A DNA stretch of 64,000 nt from Roseomonas sp. (GCA_020249145.1 JADCGF010000004.1:1-64000); one strand, 5' to 3'; counted from the stretch's first letter, positions 1 to 9,886 are shown. Notes: generated by a model not told the origin, from the letters alone. A program made the numbers and translations.

Positions 1-464
1 GCGCCAGCGCATCAAGCGCAAAACCATCCAGCACCGCCGCTTGATGCATCAACAAAACGCAGCTTAACCTATCCCGCTGATGGGCCAGATACTCCGTTAC
101 ACAGCACGCCAAGTGGTCTCAAATCATTTGACGACGGACAAGGTTGCACTGCGCGGCAGAGATGCGGTGACTGATTCCCTGTTGAGCCATGGTGATCCTG
201 AAAAGCGGGTAGTTTCGGTCCTGACCTTTCCCTGCGAAAGCTCTCCCATGCTGACGTAGACCTGCCCGACCCTGCTGCATATCGCCGGTGGCGCAGCAAG
301 TCCGCCAAAGGCGAACAAGGCCGAAAACTCTAGCCTCAGGTGATCCAGGAATTGGGGGCAGGGCACACCAACCGGGACTCTCCTTATGAATAGAAACGCA
401 AGGGGGAGGTCAGTGCCCGCGGGGCAAAAATTTGCCGCTCCGGTTTTGGGGCGAGGCCCTGGCT
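1..464. other. Left-edge region without a confident gene
   Basis: No convincing complete gene is seen here. On the minus strand an ATG at position 49 opens a frame beginning MHQAAVLDGFALDALA that runs off the left edge. It could be the first 16 codons of a real gene, but there is no clear ribosome binding site and it is too short to identify. The other open frames in this stretch have odd composition and no recognisable domain. The segment also holds the region downstream of the RTX gene; no strong terminator hairpin was seen. Confidence 0.3.
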
Positions 465-2594
465 TTAGGTTCCGAACAGCGCGGTGATATCGGCAAGCGT
501 AGTGGTGCCAATGAGGATGATGTCATCACCGGCATCGCCTGAGAGTCTATCGGTACCATTGCCGCCCATCAGCGTGTCATTACCAGCGCCGCCCATCAGC
601 GTGTCACTACCGTCACCGCCGACGAGAAAGTTTGCCGAAGCATCGCCCAGGATACTGTCACTCCCAGCACCTGCCAGGACATTTTCGATGCCTGAAATCG
701 AATCATTTCCCAGAATGCCTGAGCTTCTGCCTGCTGCCAGGTCCACCGTCACGCCATGGCTTGAAGCGGTGAGTGGCGCATAGCTTAACCAGTCGCTATC
801 CGCACCTCCGAGGATACTGTCAGAAGGATCGGGCCCGATCCAAAGATAAGCGTCATTAGCAATGATCGTGTCACTGCCGACCCCGCCGTCAATCGTTTGA
901 CGCGGCGCATGAACTGACAAGATGTCATTCCCCTCTCCGCCCGCCAAGGAGGATGAGATGAAGAGTACTGACGAATAGATGCTGTCATTACCGGGCCCAC
1001 CAACTAAGGTGTAGCCTCCGACCGGTATGGAAAGAGAGAAGTCAGTACTGTTCAGCGTATCATCACCATTCCCGCCAAAGAGCATGTCTCCGCCGTTAGT
1101 GGAGATCAGGGAATCATTTCCGTCGCCGCTGATCAGGGTATCGGCACCGGTAAAGCCATCCAGCGTATCATTGCCCTCATCGCCAAAGAGCGAATCATTT
1201 CCTGCACCACCGGAAAGTGAATCATTTCCGCCGCCGCCGTTCAGGACATCCTGGTCTATCCCGCCATCGAGCGTATCCGCGCCGGAGAGGCCCGAGAGCG
1301 TGTCGTTACCGTTGCCGCCAAGAAGCGAATTATTGCCGCCATCCCCTAGCAGGCTTTCATCAGTGCTTATCGGCGCCGCGCCGATAACGCTTTCAAAACC
1401 CTGGACATAAAGCCTGGTTCCGCCTTGGGAATAGGTCGTCCAGATGCCATCATTGCCCGACGTCCAACTTCCGGCAGAAAGGCTGAGTGTATCCGCGCCT
1501 GCGCCACCGATCAGCGTGTCATTGCCATTGCCGCCGCGCAGGAAGTCATCACCATTGCCGCCCCAGACCATATCGGCGCCGTCGCCACCATCAATGGTGT
1601 CGTTTCCGCCATTACCATCAAGGATGGAACTGCCAGCATCGCCCAGGATACTGTCATTGCCTGCACCAGCAAGCACATTTTCAATGCCTGACAGCGTATC
1701 AGACCCCGCCGCCCCGGTTGCGCGATTGGTGGCCAGGTCTATGGTGACACCCTGGCTCGCGGATGTCAGATCCGCATAACTCGCCCAATCCGCGGTGCCT
1801 GATCCGCCTATGAGTGAATCATTACCTGGCCCACCAAACAGCCAGTCATTGTCGGCGCCGCCATCAAGCGTATCCGCGCCGCCCAAGCCAGACAGCGTGT
1901 CATTGCCATTGCCGCCTGACAGGGAGTTATTGCCCCCGTCGCCGAGCAGGCTTTGGTCGGCGTTGACCGTAATGGTTCCGATGACGCTTTCGAAACCCTG
2001 GACATAAATTGTTGTGCTGCCTTGGGAATAGGTGGTCCAAACACCATCACTGCCCTGGAACCAAGTGCCAGCGGAAAGGGCGAGCGTATCTGAACCATCG
2101 CCACCGTTTAGCGTGTCATTCCCATTGCCGCCGCGCAGGAAGTCATCACCATAACCGCCCAGAACCGTGTCAGCGCCGTTGCCACCATCCATGGTGTGAT
2201 TTCCAAAGCCGCCACTTATAGTATCCCGGCCATCGCCGCCTAAAAGAAGGTTGTTCCCATAATTATCATGAATTTCATCATCATCTGCACCGCCGACGAT
2301 GGTATCGTTGGAGAACCAGCCATAAAGGCTGTCATTGCCTGCGCCACCATCTATGGAATCCGAGCCATAGCCGTAGATGTAATCGCGGCCATTGCCGCCC
2401 AACATCGTGTCATTGCCATCATAGGGATCAATCGTATCATCGCCGTCACCGCCGAAGATCAGGTCGTTGCCTTCACCGCCGATGATATCGTCATTGCCGC
2501 CAAGGCCATCAAAGGTATCATTGCCAAGGTCGCCAGAAATCTCATCCGCGCCAGAGGTGCCAACGATAAAATCATCCCCAGCGGTTTGAGACAT
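465..2594 (-). CDS. RTX (hemolysin-type calcium-binding repeat) secreted protein
   Basis: This 709-residue protein is almost entirely glycine/aspartate nonapeptide repeats of the GGxGxDxLx type, for example GGNGNDTL and GGAGNDSL, the parallel beta-roll that binds calcium outside the cell. It has no N-terminal signal peptide, as expected for a type I secretion substrate whose export signal is C-terminal. The repeats are broken by two nearly identical non-RTX modules: a 'WTTYSQG...YVQGFESVIG' segment at about residues 187-207 and 386-406, and a 'GVTIDL...SGIENVLAGAG' segment at about 283-313 and 615-645. No enzyme domain is visible. The ATG at 2594 is preferred over the adjoining GTG at 2597 because GAGG lies 7 bases before it. 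The function may be structural, adhesive or S-layer-like; this is unknown. Confidence 0.85.
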   Translation of the reverse strand: MSQTAGDDFIVGTSGADEISGDLGNDTFDGLGGNDDIIGGEGNDLIFGGDGDDTIDPYDGNDTMLGGNGRDYIYGYGSDSIDGGAGNDSLYGWFSNDTIVGGADDDEIHDNYGNNLLLGGDGRDTISGGFGNHTMDGGNGADTVLGGYGDDFLRGGNGNDTLNGGDGSDTLALSAGTWFQGSDGVWTTYSQGSTTIYVQGFESVIGTITVNADQSLLGDGGNNSLSGGNGNDTLSGLGGADTLDGGADNDWLFGGPGNDSLIGGSGTADWASYADLTSASQGVTIDLATNRATGAAGSDTLSGIENVLAGAGNDSILGDAGSSILDGNGGNDTIDGGDGADMVWGGNGDDFLRGGNGNDTLIGGAGADTLSLSAGSWTSGNDGIWTTYSQGGTRLYVQGFESVIGAAPISTDESLLGDGGNNSLLGGNGNDTLSGLSGADTLDGGIDQDVLNGGGGNDSLSGGAGNDSLFGDEGNDTLDGFTGADTLISGDGNDSLISTNGGDMLFGGNGDDTLNSTDFSLSIPVGGYTLVGGPGNDSIYSSVLFISSSLAGGEGNDILSVHAPRQTIDGGVGSDTIIANDAYLWIGPDPSDSILGGADSDWLSYAPLTASSHGVTVDLAAGRSSGILGNDSISGIENVLAGAGSDSILGDASANFLVGGDGSDTLMGGAGNDTLMGGNGTDRLSGDAGDDIILIGTTTLADITALFGT

Positions 2595-2732
2595 CACAAT
2601 CCCTCAGCCTGCGAAAACAGCACATGCGAAAAATGCGTATCGAAGCTAAATGCTGCTTCACGGAAAATCAAGCTTTCCGGTGGCTGGCGCCGTCAGGCGC
2701 GTGCCTGGGTGGCCCAGCAAACGCAATCCGCA

Positions 2733-2807
2733 TGGAGCGGGCGGGGGGAATCGAACCCCCGACATTCAGCTTGGGAAGCTGACGTTCTACCTCTGAACTA
2801 CGCCCGC
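2733..2807 (-). tRNA. tRNA-Gly (anticodon CCC)
   Basis: Read on the minus strand, this folds as a complete cloverleaf: a perfect 7-bp acceptor stem (GCGGGCG with CGCCCGC), a 4-bp D stem, a 5-bp anticodon stem TCAGC/GCTGA around the loop TTCCCAA, and a 5-bp T stem GGGGG/CCCCC with loop TTCGATT. Discriminator T and an encoded CCA end the gene at 2733. The loop places CCC at positions 34-36, so it reads the glycine codon GGG. Confidence 0.97.
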
Positions 2808-3376
2808 GCCTTGGCAGTGATATACCCGCCAGGGCAGGGGTTGGGCAAGCTCTTCGGCATTACCCACCTGAACTGCCCGCGGTTTGCAGGAGGTTCCTTT
2901 TCCATAGCGCGCGTTCTGAACTGCCGTTGTGAAAGACCCTGAAATACTACGGCCGCTTGAAGCGGTGGGGCTTGAACTGGACCATCGTGACAGCCAAGCC
3001 TTCCAGGATTTTCTGGAGGCGGATGTCAAACCTGTGGCATCAGGGCTGAATCGCATCGGGCGGGCGGAATAGAGCGTTTTCAAGCCACATTGCTTCACGT
3101 GGCGGTTTGGAAAACGTCGTCAAACAAAGGATCAAAGCGGTGCGCGTGAACAAAGGCGAACGGCGCCCCAATAGCCGCCTTGTGGTCCGGTCGCTGCTGT
3201 CGGTTCAGGGCAGCAGCGTGAATCGGCCCACCAAATATAGGGCGAGTGGTGCGCCGGGGGCACTTTTGGATCGGGAAAGATCAGCATAGATCGCACCACG
3301 AATTGACCGGACCGCGCCGCCCTCGACCAAACCCCGCAAGGGTGGTTTCCTGACCGTAAACCAAAGGGAGGAAACC
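2808..3376. other. Intergenic region between tRNA-Gly and the Bug protein gene
   Basis: No recognised gene lies in these 570 bases. A 47-codon frame on the plus strand at 2929-3072 begins with GTG and is rich in acidic and leucine residues, with an AGGAGG-like motif much too far upstream (about 35 bases). It may be chance. The last 15 bases hold the strong ribosome binding site GGGAGG (3366-3371) for the next gene. No IS remnant or duplicate of the tRNA 3' end was seen. Confidence 0.4.
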
Positions 3377-4348
3377 ATGTCCACCATCAGCCGTCGCAGC
3401 GCCTTGCTTGGCGCATCAGCGCTATTCGCCGGCGCACCCGCCGTGGCGCAGAATTTTCCGCTGCGCCAGGTGCGCTTTGTGGTTGGCTTCGCGCCGGGCG
3501 GGGCCAATGACATCATGGCGCGTCTGGTCGCCGGCAAGCTGAATGAACGCCTGCCCGGCACAAGCTTCATTGTCGAAAACCGGCCCGGCGCGGCGACTTT
3601 GGTTGCGGCTGATCAGGTGGCGCGCGCTGCTCCCGATGGGATGACGCTGATGTATACATCAAATTCCACCATCATCGCGCCCTTGGTGAATAGGGGTTCC
3701 ACCTTCGATCCCATGCGCGATTTCGCGCCCATTGTGCTGGCGCAGGAAGCGCCGATGCTGCTGCTGGTGCGCCCCGATAGCCCCATCCGCACTGTGGCAC
3801 AGATGATTGAAGCCGCGCGCCGCGCGCCCGGGCGGCTGACCGTCTCGCATCCTGGCACGGGCGCCATCAACCATCTGACCATGGCGCTTTTCCAGCGGGA
3901 AACGGGCACGGAATTCACCCTGGTGCCCTATACGGGCAATGCCCCATCCCTGACCGCGCTGGTGCGCGGCGATGTGGATTTTGCCCATGACGGCACGGTA
4001 TCTGCCCGAAGCTTTGTCGATTCCGGCCAATTGCGCCCCATAGCTGTCAGCGGCGCACAACGCCTTGCCATCATGCCCGATGTGCCGACCTTCGCCGAAA
4101 CCCTGCCTGGGCATGTCCTGATGTTTTGGGGTGGTCTATTCGCGCCGCGCGCCACGCCAATACCCTTGCTGGACCGCATTCATGCCGAGGTTAATGAGGT
4201 GCTGCGTCAGCCTGATGTGGTGGCCCGCGTTCATCAACTCGGCGCCGAGCCAGGCCAGGTCAGCCGCGCTGCCTTCGCGCAAATGGTGGCGGAGGAATGG
4301 GAACGTTGGGGCACGGTGGTCCGCGCGGCGGGGATCAGGGCGGAATAG
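3377..4348 (+). CDS. Bug/TctC-family tripartite tricarboxylate transporter substrate-binding protein
   Basis: This 323-residue protein is an extracytoplasmic solute receptor. The start carries a twin-arginine-like export signal (SRRSALLG followed by a hydrophobic stretch and AVAQ), so the mature protein begins near residue 25. The family signatures VGFAPGGANDIMARLVA (about 36-52) and ENRPGAA (about 66) are clear, as is DVPTFAE near residue 237. Length is typical for the family. No TctA or TctB membrane genes are adjacent, as is common for the many orphan Bug proteins. The ligand cannot be told from sequence; organic acids are usual. The start is supported by GGGAGG 7 bases upstream. Confidence 0.93.
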   Translation: MSTISRRSALLGASALFAGAPAVAQNFPLRQVRFVVGFAPGGANDIMARLVAGKLNERLPGTSFIVENRPGAATLVAADQVARAAPDGMTLMYTSNSTIIAPLVNRGSTFDPMRDFAPIVLAQEAPMLLLVRPDSPIRTVAQMIEAARRAPGRLTVSHPGTGAINHLTMALFQRETGTEFTLVPYTGNAPSLTALVRGDVDFAHDGTVSARSFVDSGQLRPIAVSGAQRLAIMPDVPTFAETLPGHVLMFWGGLFAPRATPIPLLDRIHAEVNEVLRQPDVVARVHQLGAEPGQVSRAAFAQMVAEEWERWGTVVRAAGIRAE

Positions 4349-4374
4349 CCACAGCGGGCAATCAGCGGCGCAGC

Positions 4375-4878
4375 ATGGCAGCCCTTGGGCATTGGCCAGG
4401 CAGGCGCGGCTTGCTCTGCCTGATCCCCACCATCGCTGCCTGTGCTGAGGCGCCATCACAAGCGCCGCGGATCAGCGCTGCTGAACTGCAAGCCATGACC
4501 GATGGGGCTGGGCTGGCGGCGGCGATGATCTCTGGCCTGCGCAGCACAGAGGGGCGCAGCGCCATTGCCATGGATGAACGCTTGCAGCTTCTGGCAGCGG
4601 AGCAGGCACTTTCGATGGCGCGCGAAGATCGGCTGAGCCATGAGGTGCGGGGCAGCCTGGGCGCGCGCCTTCGGGCGGCAAGGCTTGCGCCGGGCATGGC
4701 GGTTGAAAACATTGCTGCCGGACAGGAAGGCGTGGCGGCAGTGATCACCGCCTGGAGCCAATCCGTTGGCCATCGGCAGAATATGTTGCAGCCCGGTTTG
4801 CGGCGCATGGGCCTTGCCATGGCGCCGGCGCCGCATTCCGCCTTCGCGCGCTATTGGGCGCTGATCATGACCGATTGA
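4375..4878 (+). CDS. CAP-domain (SCP/PR-1-like) lipoprotein
   Basis: This 167-residue protein begins with a short basic segment and a hydrophobic stretch ending TIAAC, a plausible lipobox, so a lipid-anchored periplasmic or outer-membrane protein is likely. The rest fits the CAP/YkwD fold: 'LLAAEQALSMA' with 'SHEV' near residue 90, 'AVENIAAG' and the hallmark GHRQNML near residue 130. CAP proteins of bacteria are of mostly unknown role, sometimes linked to the cell surface. A longer reading frame reaches back into the Bug gene, but the ATG at 4375 gives a proper export signal and avoids overlap. It lies 26 bases after the Bug gene and may be cotranscribed. Confidence 0.8.
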   Translation: MAALGHWPGRRGLLCLIPTIAACAEAPSQAPRISAAELQAMTDGAGLAAAMISGLRSTEGRSAIAMDERLQLLAAEQALSMAREDRLSHEVRGSLGARLRAARLAPGMAVENIAAGQEGVAAVITAWSQSVGHRQNMLQPGLRRMGLAMAPAPHSAFARYWALIMTD

Positions 4879-4960
4879 TGCGGTGGTGCTAGTCGCCGTT
4901 CGTGAAAATTCATTCTTATACCAGAAGGAATATTCACCGCCAAACCCATCACCGTGGTGC

Positions 4961-5926
4961 CTATCTTCTCGGCCAGTGCCACGCAAACAACAATAACAGA
5001 CTTCGCTGCAAGGCGCTTTCATTATCATCGGATATCAGCGCCACCAGAAGCTCATCACCAAGGCGCGTCACGGCAATGCCTTCCCAATTCTCCGCAGGCA
5101 GCGGCGCGTCATCCAAAGTCAGGATTGTCTTGCCGTGCAGCACCGTGCCTTCGCGTGCTGAACGCAGAGCCTCGGGCGCGGTCTGTACCACACGCGCCGC
5201 AAAACCCCCCAAAAGGCTGAAGCGCCGTTCCAGCACCAGCGCGCTGCCATCGGGCAGAATGGCGGCATCGGTCGGGTGAAAACCGGCGTTGGGTTGCCAA
5301 TAAAGCGGCATCCAGGCGCCGGGCTGGCCAAGCCAGGCATGGCGCAATTCGGGCCGGTCTGGCGACGCAAAGGTCTCGGCAATAGCGAAAAGCCGACCGT
5401 CTTGCAGTAGGGCCAGGCTTTCCAGCCCGCCATTGGGTGGCGCGGCCTCAAGCCCCGGTGGGGCGGCAACATAGGCGCCCGGCCCATCCAGCCGGCGATA
5501 GGCGCGGATGCGGTGGCGGCGTTCAAAAGCCACCAGCCAGGCGCCATCAGGCAGCCGCGCCAGCGCTTCGGCATCGGCGGCGAAGCCGCGCGGCAAGGGC
5601 CGCCCGGCCTCATCGCGCAAAGCAGCATGGCGCAGCGGGTGCAGGCCAATCGGCGTCAGGCCATCAAGCAGCAGCCGTGCTTCGGCCCAATGGCCGCGAT
5701 CACTGATCAGCGTCAGGGTAAGATCAGGCGCAAGGTGCACGCCGGAAAAACCGCCACCGCCCAAGGACTTCGCATCTATCACCAAGCCGCCCAAGGGGCG
5801 GAGCGGCCCTGGGATTTCCGGCAGCGCAAAAGGCTGCGCGGCATTCTGCGCCAAGGCTGGCGGGGCGCTTGCAGCCAGACACGCGGCAAGAAAGGCGCGG
5901 CGGGAAAACACAAGCGCCCGCGCCAT
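4961..5926 (-). CDS. Exported esterase-like protein of the phytase family (PF13449-like)
   Basis: This 321-residue protein has a cleavable signal (FSRRAFLAACLAASAPPALAQ core, with a twin-arginine-like SRRAFL) and a beta-propeller body. Repeated signatures of the phytase-like esterase family are seen: GFSGVHLAPD followed by ISDRG near residue 80, 'DAEALARLPDGAWLVAFE' near residue 120, 'NGGLESLALLQDGRLFAIAET' and 'ENWEGIAV' near the end. The ATG at 5926 is chosen because it starts exactly at the signal peptide, 17 bases after cobT; an upstream ATG would overlap cobT. The gene follows cobT on the same strand and may be cotranscribed. The substrate is unknown; family proteins are often annotated only as phosphatase/esterase-like. 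Confidence 0.8.
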   Translation of the reverse strand: MARALVFSRRAFLAACLAASAPPALAQNAAQPFALPEIPGPLRPLGGLVIDAKSLGGGGFSGVHLAPDLTLTLISDRGHWAEARLLLDGLTPIGLHPLRHAALRDEAGRPLPRGFAADAEALARLPDGAWLVAFERRHRIRAYRRLDGPGAYVAAPPGLEAAPPNGGLESLALLQDGRLFAIAETFASPDRPELRHAWLGQPGAWMPLYWQPNAGFHPTDAAILPDGSALVLERRFSLLGGFAARVVQTAPEALRSAREGTVLHGKTILTLDDAPLPAENWEGIAVTRLGDELLVALISDDNESALQRSLLLLFAWHWPRR

Positions 5927-5942
5927 CTGTTGGTTCAGCGCG

Positions 5943-7817
5943 TCAGGCCACCATGGCGGAGCGTTCGGCGGCACTCCGCTGCCAGGCTTCCGCCGCATCC
6001 TCATCAAACAATTCAGCGAGCTTCTTCATCATGGTGCCGCCCAGTTCTTCGGCATCCACAATGGTCACGGCGCGGCGGTAATAGCGCGTGACATCATGGC
6101 CGATGCCGATGGCAACAAGCTCGACCGCGTTGCGGTTTTCAATTTCGCCAATGACTTTCCGCAAATGGCGTTCCAGATAATTGCCTGGATTGACCGAAAG
6201 CGTGCTGTCATCCACCGGCGCGCCATCTGAAATCACCATCAGAATGCGGCGATGTTCAGGCCGCGCGAGCAGGCGCTTATAGGCCCATTCCAAAGCCTCA
6301 CCATCAATATTCTCCTTGAGCAAGCCTTCGCGCAGCATCAGGCCGAGATTCTTGCGCGCGCGCCGCCAGGGCGCATCGGCGGGCTTGTAGATGACATGGC
6401 GCAGATCATTCAGCCGGCCCGGATTACGCGCCTTGCCTTCCGCCACCCAGCGTTCGCGGCTTTGCCCGCCCTTCCAGGCGCGCGTGGTGAAGCCAAGGAT
6501 CTCGGTTTTCACCGCGCAGCGCTCCAAAGTGCGCGCCAGGATATCGCTGCACATGGCGGCAACGGTGATCGGGCGCCCACGCATGGAACCGGAATTGTCA
6601 ATCAGCAGTGTGACTACCGTGTCGCGGAAATCCGTCTCCCGTTCGCGCTTATAGGACAGCGAATGGGTCGGGTTGGCGACAATGCGCGCCAGCCGCGCGA
6701 CATCCAGAATGCCCTCTTCCAGATCGAAATCCCAGGCGCGCTGTTGCTGCGCCAGCAGCCGGCGTTGCAGGCGATTGGCGAGTTTGGAAACCACGCCCTG
6801 CAAATGGGAAAGCTGTTGGTCTAGCTGTTGGCGTAGCCTGGTGAGTTCTTCCGGGTCGCAGAGATCATCCGCGGCCACCACTTCATCGAATTGCGTGGTG
6901 AAGGCATGGTAGCGCGTGGTGTCATCCACCTGCGGCACTTCGCGGCGCTGCTGCGGGCCACCTGGCTTGTCATCGCCATCGGCAGCGGCGCCTTCTTCTT
7001 CGGATTCCTCGGCCTCTTCGTCCGAAGCTTCGCCCTGCATCTGCTCAGGCTGGGCGCCGAGCATTTCATCTTCCTGGTCGGATTGGCTTTGCCCTTCGCC
7101 GGATTGGTCCTGCTGGGGCGTGCTTTCGCCGCCTTCTTCGCCTTCTTCGTCTTGCTGTTCGCTTTCCGCTTCCATCTCGGCCTCAGCAAGGTCGAGCGCG
7201 GTCAGCAGTTTCCGCGCCGCGCGGGCGAAGGCGCCTTGGTCTTCGGCGGTGGTCGCCATTTCGGCAAGGGCCTGTTCGGCATCCTCACCAATCGTGTCGC
7301 GCCACAAATCAAGCACGCGATGCGCGGCTTCTGGTGCTGCTTCCCCGGTCAGGCGTTCACGCGCAATCAGGCCCAAGGCTGCCGGCAGTGGCATCTGGTC
7401 TTTCCGCGTCATGCGGTCATAGCCTTCGGCTTCGCATTCTTCGACAAGCTTGGCACGCAAATTCGCCGCAACGCCGGCCATGTGTTGGGATCCCACGGCC
7501 TCCACACGCACTTGTTCCAGCGCGTCGAATACTTCCTTGGCTTCGCGCCGGGTTGGAATACGGCTGGCATGCAAGGCTTCGTCGTGGTGGCGCAGCTTGA
7601 GTGCCGCGGCATCCGCCGCACCGCGGAGCTTCGCCATTTCATTGGCGGGCAAGGCGCGGGTTGGCAGCGGCAGGCGCACGCGCTTGCCGGCCACGCCGGA
7701 AGGCCCCGGCTGGAAGGCCACCTGCACTTCCGCATCGGCATGCGCCATGGCGCGCAGCACGCCCGCCGTGGCGCGCTTGAATTCTTCCTGCCGGGTCAGA
7801 TCCTGCTTGCCGCTCAT
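5943..7817 (-). CDS. cobT: Cobaltochelatase subunit CobT
   Basis: CobT works with CobS as the AAA+ motor and adaptor of the three-subunit cobaltochelatase CobNST, which inserts cobalt into hydrogenobyrinate a,c-diamide in aerobic vitamin B12 synthesis. The 624 residues show an N-terminal region, a long acidic Glu/Gln/Asp-rich linker at about 212-287, and a C-terminal von Willebrand A domain from about 398 with the MIDAS motif DNSGSMRG. The ATG at 7817 follows an AGAGAGAG-type ribosome binding site; an ATG six codons further upstream is less well placed. It lies 58 bases after cobS in the same direction. The large subunit gene cobN is not in the window. Confidence 0.95.
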   Translation of the reverse strand: MSGKQDLTRQEEFKRATAGVLRAMAHADAEVQVAFQPGPSGVAGKRVRLPLPTRALPANEMAKLRGAADAAALKLRHHDEALHASRIPTRREAKEVFDALEQVRVEAVGSQHMAGVAANLRAKLVEECEAEGYDRMTRKDQMPLPAALGLIARERLTGEAAPEAAHRVLDLWRDTIGEDAEQALAEMATTAEDQGAFARAARKLLTALDLAEAEMEAESEQQDEEGEEGGESTPQQDQSGEGQSQSDQEDEMLGAQPEQMQGEASDEEAEESEEEGAAADGDDKPGGPQQRREVPQVDDTTRYHAFTTQFDEVVAADDLCDPEELTRLRQQLDQQLSHLQGVVSKLANRLQRRLLAQQQRAWDFDLEEGILDVARLARIVANPTHSLSYKRERETDFRDTVVTLLIDNSGSMRGRPITVAAMCSDILARTLERCAVKTEILGFTTRAWKGGQSRERWVAEGKARNPGRLNDLRHVIYKPADAPWRRARKNLGLMLREGLLKENIDGEALEWAYKRLLARPEHRRILMVISDGAPVDDSTLSVNPGNYLERHLRKVIGEIENRNAVELVAIGIGHDVTRYYRRAVTIVDAEELGGTMMKKLAELFDEDAAEAWQRSAAERSAMVA

Positions 7818-7875
7818 GATCACTCTCTCTGGCATGGCATGGCGGCGCCCAGATCAGGCGCCGCCGTTACGCGGT

Positions 7876-8883
7876 TCAGCCCGCCTTGCGGAGCATGGAC
7901 CCTGAGGGCAATTCCTCATTGAAGCAGCGCTGGTAGTATTCAGCCACCGTGCTGCGTTCTGCCTCATCGCACTTGTTCAGGAAGGAAAGGCGGAAGGCGA
8001 AGCCGACATCACCGAAAATCTTGGCGTTATCGGCCCAGGTGATGACGGTCCGCGGCGACATGACAGTGCTGATATCGCCCGCGATGAAGCCCGCGCGTGT
8101 CAGGTCGGCCAAAGCCACCATGGCTTCCACCTGCTTCTTCATCTTGGCATCGCCTTCGACGCCAAGCTTGGCCAGCACGATTTCCGTTTCCTGCTTATGC
8201 GGCAGGTAGTTCAGGGTAGCGACGATGTTCCAGCGGTCCATCTGGCCCTGATTGATCTGCTGCGTGCCGTGATAAAGCCCGGTGGTATCGCCAAGCCCGA
8301 CGGTATTCGCCGTGGCGAAAAGCCGGAAATACGGGTTGGGGCGAATGACGCGGCTTTGATCGAGCAGCGTGAGCTTGCCTTCCACTTCCAGCACGCGCTG
8401 GATGACGAACATCACATCCGGGCGGCCGGCATCATATTCGTCGAACACCAAAGCGCAGGGGTGCTGCAAAGCCCAGGGCAGAATGCCCTCGCGGAATTCC
8501 GTGACCTGCTGGCCATCCTTCAGCACAATCGCGTCCTTGCCGATCAGGTCAATACGGCTGATGTGGCTATCCAGGTTCACGCGAATGCAGGGCCAGTTCA
8601 GCCGCGCCGCCACTTGTTCGATATGGGTGGATTTCCCGGTGCCGTGATAGCCCTGGATCATCACGCGGCGATTGAAGGCAAAGCCCGCAATAATGGCCAG
8701 CGTGGTTTCCTTGTCGAAGCGGTAGCTGGTGTCAATTTCCGGCACATGTTCTGTGCGTACCGAAAAGGCGGGCACATCCATGTCTATATCGACGCCAAAG
8801 GCTTCGCGCGCCTTGACGGTGGTATCCGGGGCAGAAATCGCCGAAGTCGGTTTGATATCGGCAATGGGGGCGATTTTATTCAT
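7876..8883 (-). CDS. cobS: Cobaltochelatase subunit CobS
   Basis: This 335-residue AAA+ ATPase forms the hexameric motor of aerobic cobaltochelatase. Walker A is GYHGTGKS at about residues 77-84, Walker B is [10 protein letters not shown] at about 143-152, and sensor-type residues follow in [10 protein letters not shown]. Length matches CobS of other alphaproteobacteria. It is the upstream partner of cobT, and the DnaJ-domain gene lies 59 bases further upstream on the same strand, an arrangement I recall as common in this class. The start ATG at 8883 has no strong ribosome binding site, but the N-terminus has the usual length. Confidence 0.96.
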   Translation of the reverse strand: MNKIAPIADIKPTSAISAPDTTVKAREAFGVDIDMDVPAFSVRTEHVPEIDTSYRFDKETTLAIIAGFAFNRRVMIQGYHGTGKSTHIEQVAARLNWPCIRVNLDSHISRIDLIGKDAIVLKDGQQVTEFREGILPWALQHPCALVFDEYDAGRPDVMFVIQRVLEVEGKLTLLDQSRVIRPNPYFRLFATANTVGLGDTTGLYHGTQQINQGQMDRWNIVATLNYLPHKQETEIVLAKLGVEGDAKMKKQVEAMVALADLTRAGFIAGDISTVMSPRTVITWADNAKIFGDVGFAFRLSFLNKCDEAERSTVAEYYQRCFNEELPSGSMLRKAG

Positions 8884-8942
8884 CGCAGATCAGGTTCCGT
8901 GCATAGAGAAAGAGACAGCTTAGGCGCGTAATGCAAATCCGG

Positions 8943-9527
8943 CTACCCAGCCGTGGCAGGTTGTTTGGCCAGGCGGTGGCGCAGCAGGCTATAGGCGCGG
9001 TTGATATCCTTCAAACGCTCCTCTGCCTGCTTGTCGCCGCCGGTGGCATCCGGGTGGTGCTGCTTCGCCAAATCCTTGTAGCGGGCGCGCAATGCCACTG
9101 AATCCAGCGGCCATTTCAGGCCCAAAAGGTCCAATGCGGCGCGGAGTTCCGGGGGGACAGCGCTTTCCGGCGGCTGGCGGCGGGGGGTGGGGGCTTCGGC
9201 GCCCAGCACACCCAGCGGGTCGCGCAGGATTTCGGGGTCAAAGCGGCCTGAACCGCCAACCCGCCCAAGTGGCCAGGTCGGGCGCTGCCAGGACGTATCG
9301 GCGCGCAGACAGGCTTCGATCTCATCCGGGCCCATGCCCTTATAGAAATCCCAGCTGGCGTTGTAAGCGCGCACATGGTCCAGGCAGAACCAATGGAATT
9401 CGCGCAAGGAACGGTCGCGGGGCGCGCGATATTGGCCGGCTTCGGCGCAATCCGGCGCATCGCAAAGCCGCCCAGGGGGCGCTGCGTCATCCGGGGCATA
9501 GGCCTTGCGTCGTTTGCGCGCGAACAT
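8943..9527 (-). CDS. DnaJ-domain (J-domain) protein
   Basis: This 194-residue protein has its J domain at the C-terminus: helix II and III flank the HPD motif (KQHHPDATGG) near residue 155, and the domain ends with LKDINRAYSLL. The N-terminal half has a short Cys-containing segment (CDAPDCAEAG, then FCLDH), which could bind a metal, and the conserved-looking 'NASWDFYKGM'. It is not a classical DnaJ: there is no G/F region or four-repeat zinc finger. It is presumably an Hsp70 co-chaperone with a special client; its position directly upstream of cobS suggests cotranscription, but a role in cobaltochelatase assembly is only a guess. Confidence 0.85.
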   Translation of the reverse strand: MFARKRRKAYAPDDAAPPGRLCDAPDCAEAGQYRAPRDRSLREFHWFCLDHVRAYNASWDFYKGMGPDEIEACLRADTSWQRPTWPLGRVGGSGRFDPEILRDPLGVLGAEAPTPRRQPPESAVPPELRAALDLLGLKWPLDSVALRARYKDLAKQHHPDATGGDKQAEERLKDINRAYSLLRHRLAKQPATAG

Positions 9528-9610
9528 CAGGCGTTTATGGGGGCGGTGGCGCGAAGCCGCAAGGCAGAACAGGGCTTGGCAAAAAAGTCACAAGCGCGGA
9601 AAAACACATC

Positions 9611-9886
9611 ATGACCCAACGCGCAGACCGTATTCGGCTAAGCCTGGAAGCGCGCTTCCAGCCAGCCTTGCTTGAAATCACCGATGACAGTGCCAGCCAT
9701 GCCGGCCATGCCGGCGCCAGCCCGGGGGGGGAGACGCATTATTCAGTGCATATGGTCTCGGCGAGTTTCGCCGGGATGTCGCGTGTGGCGCGTTCCCGCG
9801 CGGTGCATGAGGCTTTGGCGGGGGAGTTCGCCACTGGGCTGCATGCGCTGGCGCTCAGGCTGCAAATCCCTGAGGAGGCTGGTTAA
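9611..9886 (+). CDS. BolA family protein
   Basis: This 91-residue protein has the BolA fold: 'RIRLSLEARFQPALLEITDDSASHAGH' style N-terminal half and the conserved His-containing GGETHYSVHMVSASFAG followed by SRVARSRAVHEAL. BolA proteins pair with monothiol glutaredoxins in iron-sulfur cluster trafficking and affect cell shape under stress. It is transcribed divergently from the DnaJ-domain gene with an 83-base gap. The ATG at 9611 is preferred because the frame upstream overlaps the J-domain gene and has no BolA sequence. A run of seven G (9723-9729) in the gene is a place where base-calling errors could occur, but the frame is intact. Confidence 0.92.
   Translation: MTQRADRIRLSLEARFQPALLEITDDSASHAGHAGASPGGETHYSVHMVSASFAGMSRVARSRAVHEALAGEFATGLHALALRLQIPEEAG

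Noticed and set aside
484..2221. Short plus-strand frames and evenly spaced repeats inside the RTX gene, at first looking like a CRISPR or tandem DNA repeat
   Set aside because: The periodicity comes from 27-base codon units of the nonapeptide repeats; spacers are not unique and no cas genes exist.
2733..2807. tRNA-Gly as an integration site of a genomic island
   Set aside because: No copy of the tRNA 3' end and no integrase were found near either side.
3107..3289. A 60-codon plus-strand frame upstream of the Bug gene
   Set aside because: No ribosome binding site, odd composition and no family match.
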